From Candidatus Zixiibacteriota bacterium (lineage in GTDB: Bacteria; Zixibacteria; MSB-5A5; GN15; PGXB01): a stretch of 32,084 nt of DNA. Below the pieces are notes generated by a model, which saw nothing but the letters and a program-made list of their open reading frames with translations, made no database searches and was not told the origin of the DNA. The stretch lies in contig JAGVEJ010000141.1 of the NCBI GenBank assembly GCA_020058225.1, forward strand, positions 1 through 32,084, read 5' to 3'. The first letter of the stretch is position 1; the number at the start of each line of letters is the position of its first letter. The translations under genes and the position numbers were made by a program. Shown piece by piece: positions 8,882-16,910 of the stretch.

Positions 8882-9658
8882 CTATGCCTTATCTGCGTAC
8901 TTTTTCAAGAATGGCAAGAAAAGATCAATCGGCAATGGAAAAACAATCGTGTTGGTCTTGCCAACGGAAACCTCCGTTAGCGTCTGCATATATCGCAATT
9001 GCAAGGCGTAATCTTCTTTGCCAAGAATAGCGGCCGCCTCGGCCAGCTTGGCTGATGCCTGAAATTCGCCCTCAGCATGAATAACTTTAGCGCGTCGTTC
9101 GCGTTCGGCTTCCGCCTGACGCGCAATGGCGCGGGTCATGTCAGGAGGAAGATCGACATTCTTAATCTCAACTACCGATACCTTAATTCCCCACGGTTCC
9201 GTCTGATGGTCGATAATTTTCTGCAATTCCTGATTTATCTTTTCGCGGTTGGCCAGAAGCTCATCAAGTTCGACTTGTCCCAACACGGAACGCAATGTTG
9301 TCTGCGCGATTTGGGAGGTTGCTTCAAAAAAGTTGGCAACAGCAACAATGGCTTTATTCGGATCCATCACTCTAAAATAGAGAACAGCATTTACTTTGAC
9401 CGAAACATTATCTCTGGTGATAACATCCTGTGGAGGAACATCAAAAGTAATAGTACGAAGGTCCACCCTCATCATTCTGTCAACAATCGGAATCAGAAGA
9501 ATTATTCCCGGACCTTTGGCGCCAATCAGACGTCCCAGACGAAAAATTACACCTCGTTCATACTCACGAAGGATTTTTATGGCATTAGATAATATAATCA
9601 ATACCAAAAATGTTATTACGGCAATTCCCGCCAGCGATGACATTGAATTTCCTTCCAT
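8882..9658 (-). CDS. Slipin / SPFH (band 7) membrane protein
   Basis: Slipins are stomatin-like membrane scaffolds that work with NfeD-type proteases. The 258-residue protein has one N-terminal hydrophobic segment (about residues 9-28), then [20 protein letters not shown], the classic entry to the SPFH domain. The domain continues through [20 protein letters not shown] and ends in a charged helix ([20 protein letters not shown]) that drives oligomerisation. The ATG directly abuts the nfeD stop (TAAATG) and has AGGAGG six bases upstream. A second in-frame ATG five codons later also has a GGAAGG SD, so two starts are possible. Coupling to nfeD is the conserved arrangement and supports joint membrane-protein quality control. 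Confidence 0.95.
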   Translation of the reverse strand: MEGNSMSSLAGIAVITFLVLIILSNAIKILREYERGVIFRLGRLIGAKGPGIILLIPIVDRMMRVDLRTITFDVPPQDVITRDNVSVKVNAVLYFRVMDPNKAIVAVANFFEATSQIAQTTLRSVLGQVELDELLANREKINQELQKIIDHQTEPWGIKVSVVEIKNVDLPPDMTRAIARQAEAERERRAKVIHAEGEFQASAKLAEAAAILGKEDYALQLRYMQTLTEVSVGKTNTIVFPLPIDLFLPFLKKYADKA

Positions 9659-10987
9659 TTATGTCCTCCTCTTGACTTTGATTTTTAAATCCTTGACTTC
9701 CATGACAATTACCTCAACATTTTCATCGATTGCTTCATCAGATGAAGCCTCCCATAACTCACCCGCCACATATACAAAGCCCGATTTGTCTATTCTGCTT
9801 TTAACAATGCCGATTTGCCCAATTAAACCCTCCGCGCCGGTAGTAGGTTTGGCAATTCGCGCTTTAAGAGCAAGCGTAAAGGCAATCAAAACAAATCCGC
9901 CAATTACAAAGGCAACAGCAAAAATAACCAATTTGGATATTTTAAGTGATGGGTCGGCGGTATCAACCAGCATCATGCCTCCGATTATAATTGCGATAAC
10001 TCCGCCTATGGTCAATAATCCATGACTCACAATTTTAATCTCCAGAATAAACAATAGAATGGCAAATATTATTAATAGCAAGCCGGCATAATTTATCGGC
10101 AACGTTCTAAAACTATAGAAAGCGAGTATAATGCAAATTCCTCCCACAATTCCGGGTAATATGGCACCCGGATTATAAAGCTCCAAAACCAAACCCAAAC
10201 CGCCCAAAGAAAACAAGATAAAAGCGATATTGGGGGAAGATATTATTTCCAGTAATGATTGGATAAAAGTCTTTTTTATCGGTTTGGTGAAGGGATTGCC
10301 GGTTTTCACAATCTTCTTTCCGAGGGCAGTATTGACCTCAAAACCATTTACCTTTTTCAACAAATCATCAAAATCGGCGGCAATGAAATTTATTACATTC
10401 TTTTCCAAGGCCTCGGTAGATGTGATAGAAACCGATTGCCGGGCGGCATCTTCAGCCCATTGAGCATTGCGGCCATTGCGTTCGGCCATTGCCTTAAGTG
10501 ATGCCACAGCGTCATTCATGATTTTATCCGAAAGAACCGAATCAATCGGTTGACCCGTGCCGGAGACAACATGGGCCGCCCCAATATTGGTACCGGGCGC
10601 CATGACAGCTATATGAGAGGCATAAGTAATATATACACCGGCTGATGCCGCCTTCGCCCCGACAGGATAAATATAAACCGCTACCGGGACTGTTGAATTC
10701 ATGATGGCTTTAGTAATCGGCCACATGGCGTCATTAAAGCCTCCCGGAGTATCCATCATGATTACCAGAAGGTCGGCATGAGCTTCTTCCGCTTGTGTAA
10801 CTGCATCAATGACACGGTCCGCGGTAACTGTTCCAATGGCCCCATCGATATTAATTGTGTAAACTATATTGGGAATATTTGCCTTGGTTGAGTCCTGCAA
10901 TGAATCCTGTAGCACACTTTGACTGAGAGATAGACCGGCTCCCAACAAAAGAGAAATAAACAAGACTATCCTTAATATCTTGAACAT
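9659..10987 (-). CDS. nfeD: NfeD family membrane-bound ClpP-class serine protease
   Basis: This is a full-length NfeD1b-type protein of 442 residues. A signal peptide (about 1-22) is followed by a ClpP-like protease domain (about 40-235). The catalytic serine is likely S115 in GAKAASAGVYI, and the lysine K165 in SLKAMAERNGRN; this Ser-Lys dyad matches the archaeal stomatin-specific protease PH1510. About four or five transmembrane segments (about 250-370) lead to a C-terminal OB-fold NfeD domain (about 380-442). The protease cleaves stomatin/slipin tails in characterised systems, and the slipin gene follows with no gap, so the pair probably acts together at the inner membrane. A promoter-like TTGACA lies 40 bp upstream of the ATG. 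Confidence 0.94.
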   Translation of the reverse strand: MFKILRIVLFISLLLGAGLSLSQSVLQDSLQDSTKANIPNIVYTINIDGAIGTVTADRVIDAVTQAEEAHADLLVIMMDTPGGFNDAMWPITKAIMNSTVPVAVYIYPVGAKAASAGVYITYASHIAVMAPGTNIGAAHVVSGTGQPIDSVLSDKIMNDAVASLKAMAERNGRNAQWAEDAARQSVSITSTEALEKNVINFIAADFDDLLKKVNGFEVNTALGKKIVKTGNPFTKPIKKTFIQSLLEIISSPNIAFILFSLGGLGLVLELYNPGAILPGIVGGICIILAFYSFRTLPINYAGLLLIIFAILLFILEIKIVSHGLLTIGGVIAIIIGGMMLVDTADPSLKISKLVIFAVAFVIGGFVLIAFTLALKARIAKPTTGAEGLIGQIGIVKSRIDKSGFVYVAGELWEASSDEAIDENVEVIVMEVKDLKIKVKRRT

Positions 10988-11003
10988 ACAATTACCCTGT
11001 TTT

Positions 11004-11032
11004 ATCTAACACTATTTTTGGAATAATGTCAA
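11004..11032 (-). promoter_or_regulatory. Possible promoter of nfeD-slipin
   Basis: On the minus strand TTGACA (11032-11027) is followed after 17 bp by TTAGAT (11009-11004), a weak -10. Transcription would start about 10 nt before the nfeD ATG, with an AGGG motif in between. The 90-bp spacer after the amidohydrolase gene makes a separate promoter reasonable. Confidence 0.35.
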
Positions 11033-11077
11033 CTTAAAAGTCGTTATTATATACAACCATAATAGCTTCAGAATGTT

Positions 11078-12670
11078 CTATGTTTTTATTATACATTCTT
11101 TGCGCTTGTAAACCAGGTTGCCATCAAAATAGGTGGCTAATATTGATATCTCTTTTATCTTGGATACTGGGGTTTTATAAATATTATCGGATAGAATAAT
11201 AAAATCCGCCACATATCCCGGAAGAATAAAGCCCTGAACATGCTCCATCCCGATTGCATACGCCGCTCCGGCAGTATATCCATATATTGCATCGCCAATA
11301 GAGATTTTTTCCGAAGGATAAAACGATTTATTGCTTCCGGGAATCGGTCTATTAACGGCCGCATTGATTCCGGATAATGGAGCAAGCGGTTCGATAGGCG
11401 CATCGGAGCCAAAAGCAAGAGGTATTTTATTTTTCAGGAGTGTATTGAAGATAAAACAGTCTTTGCCCCTTTTCCCCCAATATTTTTCAATTATTTTTAT
11501 ATCTGAGGGACAATGCGATGGTTGCATAGATACCGTTATATTTAATTTCTTGAGCCTCTTGATATCCAAACGGCGAAGCAATTGAAGATGCTCGATCCTA
11601 TGGCGGGCATTGTTCGCCAAAGCTGGAGCCTGTTCCAAACAATCGAGGACATTCGATATGGCTTTGTCGCCCAGGGCATGAACAGCGCACGGCAAACCCA
11701 GTCGGGATGCCTTTCTAATATAGGATAATATTCCCTTCTTGGGGGTTACCTCAATCCCATAATTGTCTTTGGAGCCAATATATTTGTGAAAGCATAGTGC
11801 AGTCTGGCTTCCTAGTGAACCATCAGCAAAAAGCTTAACCCCGGAAATTTTTAGATATTTATTTCCATATCCATAAGAAATGCCCATTTTCTCCAAATCG
11901 GCAATCGTCTTTGCAGGAGGATAATAGCCAATTCTTAAGCCGGGTTTCTTGCTTTTGGATATTTTAATATAGAATGATAGTGCGTCCGATCCATCAAATG
12001 CATGTACACCTGTTACACCATTGCCGTAAAGTTCACGCAATAATTTGTGGTATAGAGTTTCAGTCTCCTTATTTCCCGCTTTGCTTATGGCCTTAAGGAC
12101 AGGGAAATATCCGGGCGTTTCTTTTAGGATGCCGGAAGGTTCGCCATCTTCAAGTTTTTCAATTGCCCCACCTTTTGGATGGGGAGTCATTTTATTTATA
12201 CCGGCCAATTTCAAAGCCTTTGAATTAACCCACATCATATGCTGATCCTTGGAAAAAAATGCGGCAGGACGCCCGCCGGTGATTTTATCCAGCATATACC
12301 TATCAGGCCGAACAAACTTTCTCCATCTGTCGGGAGAAAAACCCTCGCCGGTTACCCATTCATCTTCCCTCAATTTTGAGGAATGCGATTTGATTCTGCT
12401 TAATACTTCCTCAATAGAGTTAATGTTGCCAAGCTTCACATTTCCCATTGAGATAATCATATAATACAAATGCGTATGAGAGTCAACAAACCCTGGTATT
12501 ACAGTATGCCCCTCAAGATTAATATTTTTATATTTGGAGAAATCATCATCTCTTTCAAGATTCTTTCCCACAGCGATGACGGTATCTCCGACAATCGCCA
12601 TTGAATCGGCCACAAGACCATGAGCTTGAGTGTATATTTTTCCATTATGGAATAATTTATATTTTGTCAT
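11078..12670 (-). CDS. YtcJ-like metal-dependent amidohydrolase
   Basis: This 530-residue protein belongs to the amidohydrolase superfamily, YtcJ/AepA-like branch (Amidohydro_3). Metal-binding landmarks are HTH at residues 65-67 (GFVDSHTHLYY), a middle KISGVKLFADGSLGSQT segment, AVHALGDKAI, RIEHLQLL, and the terminal aspartate in FGSDAPIEPLAPL. Family members hydrolyse varied amide or formamide bonds, so the substrate cannot be named from sequence. No signal peptide is seen, so it should be cytoplasmic. Its ATG lies 14 bp inside the end of selB, with GGGAG six bases upstream, so it is expressed with the selenocysteine genes. That link may be accidental, as no Sec codon is apparent in it. It is the last gene of the chain before the nfeD spacer. 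Confidence 0.88.
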   Translation of the reverse strand: MTKYKLFHNGKIYTQAHGLVADSMAIVGDTVIAVGKNLERDDDFSKYKNINLEGHTVIPGFVDSHTHLYYMIISMGNVKLGNINSIEEVLSRIKSHSSKLREDEWVTGEGFSPDRWRKFVRPDRYMLDKITGGRPAAFFSKDQHMMWVNSKALKLAGINKMTPHPKGGAIEKLEDGEPSGILKETPGYFPVLKAISKAGNKETETLYHKLLRELYGNGVTGVHAFDGSDALSFYIKISKSKKPGLRIGYYPPAKTIADLEKMGISYGYGNKYLKISGVKLFADGSLGSQTALCFHKYIGSKDNYGIEVTPKKGILSYIRKASRLGLPCAVHALGDKAISNVLDCLEQAPALANNARHRIEHLQLLRRLDIKRLKKLNITVSMQPSHCPSDIKIIEKYWGKRGKDCFIFNTLLKNKIPLAFGSDAPIEPLAPLSGINAAVNRPIPGSNKSFYPSEKISIGDAIYGYTAGAAYAIGMEHVQGFILPGYVADFIILSDNIYKTPVSKIKEISILATYFDGNLVYKRKECIIKT

Positions 12671-14549
12671 AATTAACTCCCTTTATCCGAATATCTCCCT
12701 GTCGTATAGTTATCCCAATTCTATCGATTTCCTCAAGTATAGGGACAACATATTTCCTTGAGCTGTTCAATTTTTCCCTAAGGAATGATATGGACAATGT
12801 CTGATCGGAACTTATTATATTCTTTATTTCCTTGATAATACTCATCCATATATCTTTATGAATTAGAAAACCGCCACCGATTTTAATGATCTCACCCGAC
12901 GCAATCAAATATTCCATGGCTTCGCGTTTCAATTTATCAGAGCCGACTATTTCGGATACCGTGGGGGGCATAAAGCTCGCTCTAAGGATTTCCTTGGATA
13001 ATGCCTCAGCCATCGACTTCAACTCACCCTGCACAGTAATAGTGCGACCGGCCAGGTCGAAGCGGTTTTTCTTTTTCACCAATTGACCGGATTCTATCAT
13101 TAATTGGACAACCGGCTCCAATTGAGGGATACTTATCTGAACAATTGTGGCAATTTCATCAATAGGAAGACCATCGTAATGCGGATGCCCCGTAAGAAAT
13201 TCATTCAACCTTTTCGATATGTTTTTGATTTTATCATGTAGGTCGTCCGACCTATAATATTTGCCATTGTGAAAATTGCACTTTTTTAGCCGCACCATTT
13301 CGTCAAAGGCAAATTTAATCGCCTCTTTGGAATAATTGCAAAACAAGAAATCCCTTTCTCTATCCAAAAAAGGCTTTTGATCAAATGATGAATTAATCAG
13401 CGTATAAATGTCTAAATTGATTCTTTCAAAAAGATATTTATATTTATTTGCATCTCTATGCCGCGGCAGAACATCAAGTATATCAAGAATCATCCCGCCG
13501 CCGATTGTAATCTGAGGAGTTGGAAGCCGAACAATAAAGCGATCCCCGATAAAGGCTAAAATTGGGCCAAAAGCTTTGAAGAAGGCCACTCCATTTTCCC
13601 CCGGGAATAATCTTTCGCTCTGATAAAGACGAAGTTCGCCTTCAACCTCGGTTGTGCCTAATATCATCAAAAGTTTTCTTCGATCCTCAATAATGACTTT
13701 TGATTCTTCAATGACAGATAATGATAATGTCAGTATGATATTAGAAGGATAGCTATCGGCTATTTCAGGAATCGTTAGCAGATTACCGCGCGTGAAGTGA
13801 TCCTTGTCAATGCCGGTCAGGCTAACCGCCGTTCGTTGCCCCGGATAAGCTGTTTCAACCTGAATATTATGAGATTGAAGGGTTCTTATCTTTCCCTTTT
13901 GTCGCGCCGGAAACACTGATACTTCCTGTCCAACTCTCAGAACGCCCCCCTTCAATGTACCGGTGGCCACTCCGCCCATTCCCGCCAAAACGAAAGATCG
14001 GTCAATGTATAACCTTGGTTTGCCAATATTTTCTCGAGATATAATAGATTTTGATAATCTTTCTATTTCCGCTTTTAATACTTCAAATCCCTTTCCGGTG
14101 GTTGATGAAAGTTTGACAATAGGCGCATTTTTTAAAAAGCTTCCCTTAAGCTTGTCCTTGATTTCCTCGGTGACCAAATCAACCCAGCTTTCTTCAACGA
14201 GGTCAATTTTTGTTATGACAACAATTCCATGCTTGATACCAAGCAATTTGGTTATTTGAAGATGCTCTTGACTTTGAGGCATCCAGCCATCATCGGCCGC
14301 TACAATCAGCATGACCGCATCAATCCCGCCGGCTCCGGCAATCATATTAAGCACAAAACGCTCATGGCCGGGAACATCAACAATACCGATTCTTTGCCCA
14401 TCTGCAGTATCATACCATGCAAAACCAAGGTCAATGGTCATCCCCCGCTGTTTTTCCTCAGGCAAACGGTCAGGATCAATTCCGGTCAGTCTATTGATAA
14501 GGGATGACTTCCCATGATCGATATGACCGGCAGTGCCTATGATAAACAT
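12657..14549 (-). CDS. selB: Selenocysteine-specific elongation factor SelB
   Basis: SelB is the GTPase that brings selenocysteyl-tRNA to UGA codons marked by a SECIS hairpin. The G1 motif GHIDHGKSS is at residues 8-16, the switch region follows in PEEKQRGMTIDLGFAWYD, and G3 is DVPGHERF near residues 58-66; G4 is seen as ITKIDL. Translation-factor beta-barrel domains follow (about 175-370). The C-terminal half carries the winged-helix repeats that bind SECIS RNA (about 380-630). The 630-residue length is normal. The gene starts one base after the selA stop and overlaps the amidohydrolase start by 14 bp. Together with selA this shows that the organism encodes selenocysteine incorporation. Confidence 0.96.
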   Translation of the reverse strand: MFIIGTAGHIDHGKSSLINRLTGIDPDRLPEEKQRGMTIDLGFAWYDTADGQRIGIVDVPGHERFVLNMIAGAGGIDAVMLIVAADDGWMPQSQEHLQITKLLGIKHGIVVITKIDLVEESWVDLVTEEIKDKLKGSFLKNAPIVKLSSTTGKGFEVLKAEIERLSKSIISRENIGKPRLYIDRSFVLAGMGGVATGTLKGGVLRVGQEVSVFPARQKGKIRTLQSHNIQVETAYPGQRTAVSLTGIDKDHFTRGNLLTIPEIADSYPSNIILTLSLSVIEESKVIIEDRRKLLMILGTTEVEGELRLYQSERLFPGENGVAFFKAFGPILAFIGDRFIVRLPTPQITIGGGMILDILDVLPRHRDANKYKYLFERINLDIYTLINSSFDQKPFLDRERDFLFCNYSKEAIKFAFDEMVRLKKCNFHNGKYYRSDDLHDKIKNISKRLNEFLTGHPHYDGLPIDEIATIVQISIPQLEPVVQLMIESGQLVKKKNRFDLAGRTITVQGELKSMAEALSKEILRASFMPPTVSEIVGSDKLKREAMEYLIASGEIIKIGGGFLIHKDIWMSIIKEIKNIISSDQTLSISFLREKLNSSRKYVVPILEEIDRIGITIRQGDIRIKGVNYDKI

Positions 14550-14550
14550 A

Positions 14551-15933
14551 TCAAAATGAATCTTTGAGTTTCTTGATTATATCAATGAGAATAGGGACAT
14601 CATTATCATCAATCGCCTTAAGATCAATCAAGAAATAATTTTCAGCGACTCGGCCTATTACAGGTGGATCCATTCTCCGGAATAGAATGGAGACCTTTTG
14701 AGGTGTCAACTTGCTTCTAAATACAAGAGCTACCGAGGGAATAGATATATTAGGCAGTGAGCCTCCGCCCATTTCACCCTTTGAGCCCTCAAGAACTATC
14801 TTATCGCCCGCCGCAACTTCCTTGATTATATATTGTCCTATTTGATAAAGGTCTGATTCCTTGCGGCCGGCAAGACGCCATAGCTTTATATTTTCCTTCC
14901 ATGTATTATTAAGATAGTAACCCAGCAATTCCTCAAGCGCTGAAAATACAATCTTATCCACTCGCAAGGCTCGATATACCGGATTCTTTTTCAAAGCGTC
15001 TATAAAATATTTTTGTCCGACAATAAGTCCCGCTTGCACGCCGCCAAGTAATTTGTCTCCTGAGAAACAGGTAAGCTCTGTTCCATAACGGACTGATTCC
15101 TGAACTGTCGGCTCATGTTGTCCGGCAAATTCAGTCGTATCGATAAATACTCCACTTCCAAGATCATTTATTATGGGAATTTTTGCGTCTTTTCCCAGAG
15201 TAACAAGCGATTTCAAATCGACTTCATCAACAAAACCATGCATAGCAAAATTGCTTCGGTGCACCTTTAATATCAAGGCCGGATTTGATTCCAAAGCGGA
15301 TTTATAATCTCCATACGATGTTATATTTGTGGTTCCTATCTCAATCAGTTTGGCGCCGGCACGTTTAATAATATCGGGAATTCGAAATCCCCCGCCTATT
15401 TGTACCAGCTCTCCGCGGGAGATAATCACATTCTTCTTGTTCGCAAGTGTATTTAATATCAAAAATAGGGCGGCGGCATTGTTATTGACAATACAGGCCG
15501 CTTCGGACTCTGACAATAGCGCCAAATATTTTTCAGCCAGTTCCCCCCTTTTGCCTCTCTTGCCGCTGTTTACATCAAATTCAAGATTCCCATATCCAAT
15601 AATTTGGCTTTTGATATTGTCAAATAGATTCTCGGGGAGCGGAGCCCTACCAAGATTAGTATGCACCAGAATACCAACGCCATTTATGACGCGGCCAATC
15701 TTCTTGCGGAGAATATTTTTTACCTCAGTGATAATTCTCGATTGAAATTCAGAAAGACTTATTCCCTTGTTATGCCGCTCCAATTCTTCTTTAAATCGCT
15801 CTACTTCATTACGAATAATTTCAATGATTAAAGGACGAGCCAAAATGCTCGAAAGAGATGATATCTCCTCCATTGATGCAAGAATCTCAACCGATGGAAT
15901 ATCGCGCCTTGATCTTATAATATTATCTTCCAT
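14551..15933 (-). CDS. selA: L-seryl-tRNA(Sec) selenium transferase
   Basis: SelA is a PLP enzyme that converts seryl-tRNA(Sec) to selenocysteyl-tRNA(Sec) using selenophosphate. The N-terminal RRDIPSVEILASMEEI and the RKKIGRVINGVGILVHTNLG segment are characteristic. PLP-domain landmarks include VNNNAAALFLILNTL and ISRGELVQIGGGFRIPDI. The lysine that binds PLP is in FSGDKLLGGVQAGL, near residue 293. The 460-residue length is normal. It starts 2 bp after the M28 peptidase stop and ends 1 bp before selB, so the three are cotranscribed. No selD or selC (tRNA-Sec) is visible in the window. Confidence 0.96.
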   Translation of the reverse strand: MEDNIIRSRRDIPSVEILASMEEISSLSSILARPLIIEIIRNEVERFKEELERHNKGISLSEFQSRIITEVKNILRKKIGRVINGVGILVHTNLGRAPLPENLFDNIKSQIIGYGNLEFDVNSGKRGKRGELAEKYLALLSESEAACIVNNNAAALFLILNTLANKKNVIISRGELVQIGGGFRIPDIIKRAGAKLIEIGTTNITSYGDYKSALESNPALILKVHRSNFAMHGFVDEVDLKSLVTLGKDAKIPIINDLGSGVFIDTTEFAGQHEPTVQESVRYGTELTCFSGDKLLGGVQAGLIVGQKYFIDALKKNPVYRALRVDKIVFSALEELLGYYLNNTWKENIKLWRLAGRKESDLYQIGQYIIKEVAAGDKIVLEGSKGEMGGGSLPNISIPSVALVFRSKLTPQKVSILFRRMDPPVIGRVAENYFLIDLKAIDDNDVPILIDIIKKLKDSF

Positions 15934-15935
15934 AA

Positions 15936-16862
15936 TTATAATTCATATATAATGGCTGTTAATACACGGCCGACAGCTTCAAGAGATTTTGGCGAACATT
16001 TATCCGGGGTATCGCTTGTGGTATGCCAGTAGGGATAATTAAAATCGATAATTACGGCCGAAGGTAAGCCAATTGTCATGAAAGATATATGGTCGTCAAG
16101 AATGGCATAGCCAATCGAATCAACAAAAGCATTTACTCCCAGTTTTTTCGCTTTGTTCCAAATCAAATTTGTCAATTCAAGCGAATAGCGGCTGGAATAT
16201 TCTTCCCGATATATTTTTAGATCGCTATCCCCTATCATATCAATAACTATCACAAATTTGTATTTTTCTTTGATACTTCTCTTTATGAATTCTTTCGAAC
16301 CAAGAAAATATTCATCATGGTCGCCCGGCAATCCCCAATCCTCGCCGTCAAGGAGGGCAAAATCTATATTGGCTCTTGGAGGTTTCACCGAAATCAAATT
16401 AGCCAATTCCATCAGCACGGCAATACCTGAGGCGCCGTCATTGGCGCCGTCAATCGGCATATTTCTTTTGGTCGAATCGGGATCATATTCGGCTCTGGGG
16501 CGGGAGTCATAATGGGCCGCAAACAAATATGTATTTGCATTGGCATCTTTCCCTCTAAAATGCGCAATAATATTAATCATGGGAATCTCTTTCCCTGTGA
16601 TTTTGTCAATATGGAGAAAAGATACCATGTCAATTCTTGCGCCCAAATTGCCGAGGAATTCCCGGAAATATTTTCTGCATATGGCGCCATTATCGGTTCC
16701 CGGCACGCGCGGGCCGAATGAAACTTGCTTCTGCAAGTATTCAAAGGATCGTTGACCGCTAAATGATGGCAAGTCGGATGGAGAATTATTCCTGCATGAT
16801 AATAAACAAGACCCGACAACCAAAAAGGCGGTCACCATTTTGCAAATATTTCTATATATCAT
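15936..16862 (-). CDS. M28-family peptidase / glutaminyl cyclase-like lipoprotein
   Basis: This 308-residue exported zinc hydrolase has a hydrophobic N-terminus ending in the lipobox LLSC, so cysteine 23 is probably lipidated and the protein anchored in a membrane. Candidate zinc ligands are H117 and D119 (AAHYDSRP), D142 (DGANDGASG), E174 (LDGEDWG), D208 (VIDMIGD) and H280 (YWHTTSDTPDKCS). The last motif and the overall layout resemble bacterial glutaminyl-peptide cyclotransferases as much as M28 aminopeptidases, so the reaction is uncertain. The start is an ATG with AAAGG touching it, too close to be a good SD; a later ATG (residue 9) is possible but would shorten the signal. It leads directly into selA, with no obvious functional link. 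Confidence 0.85.
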   Translation of the reverse strand: MIYRNICKMVTAFLVVGSCLLSCRNNSPSDLPSFSGQRSFEYLQKQVSFGPRVPGTDNGAICRKYFREFLGNLGARIDMVSFLHIDKITGKEIPMINIIAHFRGKDANANTYLFAAHYDSRPRAEYDPDSTKRNMPIDGANDGASGIAVLMELANLISVKPPRANIDFALLDGEDWGLPGDHDEYFLGSKEFIKRSIKEKYKFVIVIDMIGDSDLKIYREEYSSRYSLELTNLIWNKAKKLGVNAFVDSIGYAILDDHISFMTIGLPSAVIIDFNYPYWHTTSDTPDKCSPKSLEAVGRVLTAIIYEL

Positions 16863-16875
16863 CCTTTGGGAAAGA

Positions 16876-16896
16876 ACAATCAGGCTTGATGATTGT
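16876..16896 (-). terminator. Weak hairpin after sprA
   Basis: On the minus strand a 7-bp stem ACAATCA/TGATTGT with a 7-nt loop lies just after the sprA stop and is followed by TTCTTT. This may be a weak terminator separating sprA from the peptidase-selAB genes. The tail is short, so the call is tentative. Confidence 0.3.
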
Positions 16897-16910
16897 CAAT
16901 TAAATATTTA

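Noticed and set aside
9396-10025. 209-residue plus-strand ORF opposite nfeD and slipin
   Set aside because: It lies entirely on the opposite strand of two well-supported genes, has a low-complexity Ser/Thr/Ile/Pro-rich translation and no SD or recognisable domain.
11078-16862. Selenoprotein with in-frame TGA near selA/selB
   Set aside because: The genes here are complete to normal ends and I saw no frame continuing past a TGA with family similarity.
16894-16899. TTGACA (minus strand) upstream of the peptidase-selAB genes
   Set aside because: No acceptable -10 at 16-18 bp (TTCTTT); the bases are also part of a hairpin, so a promoter call is unsafe.
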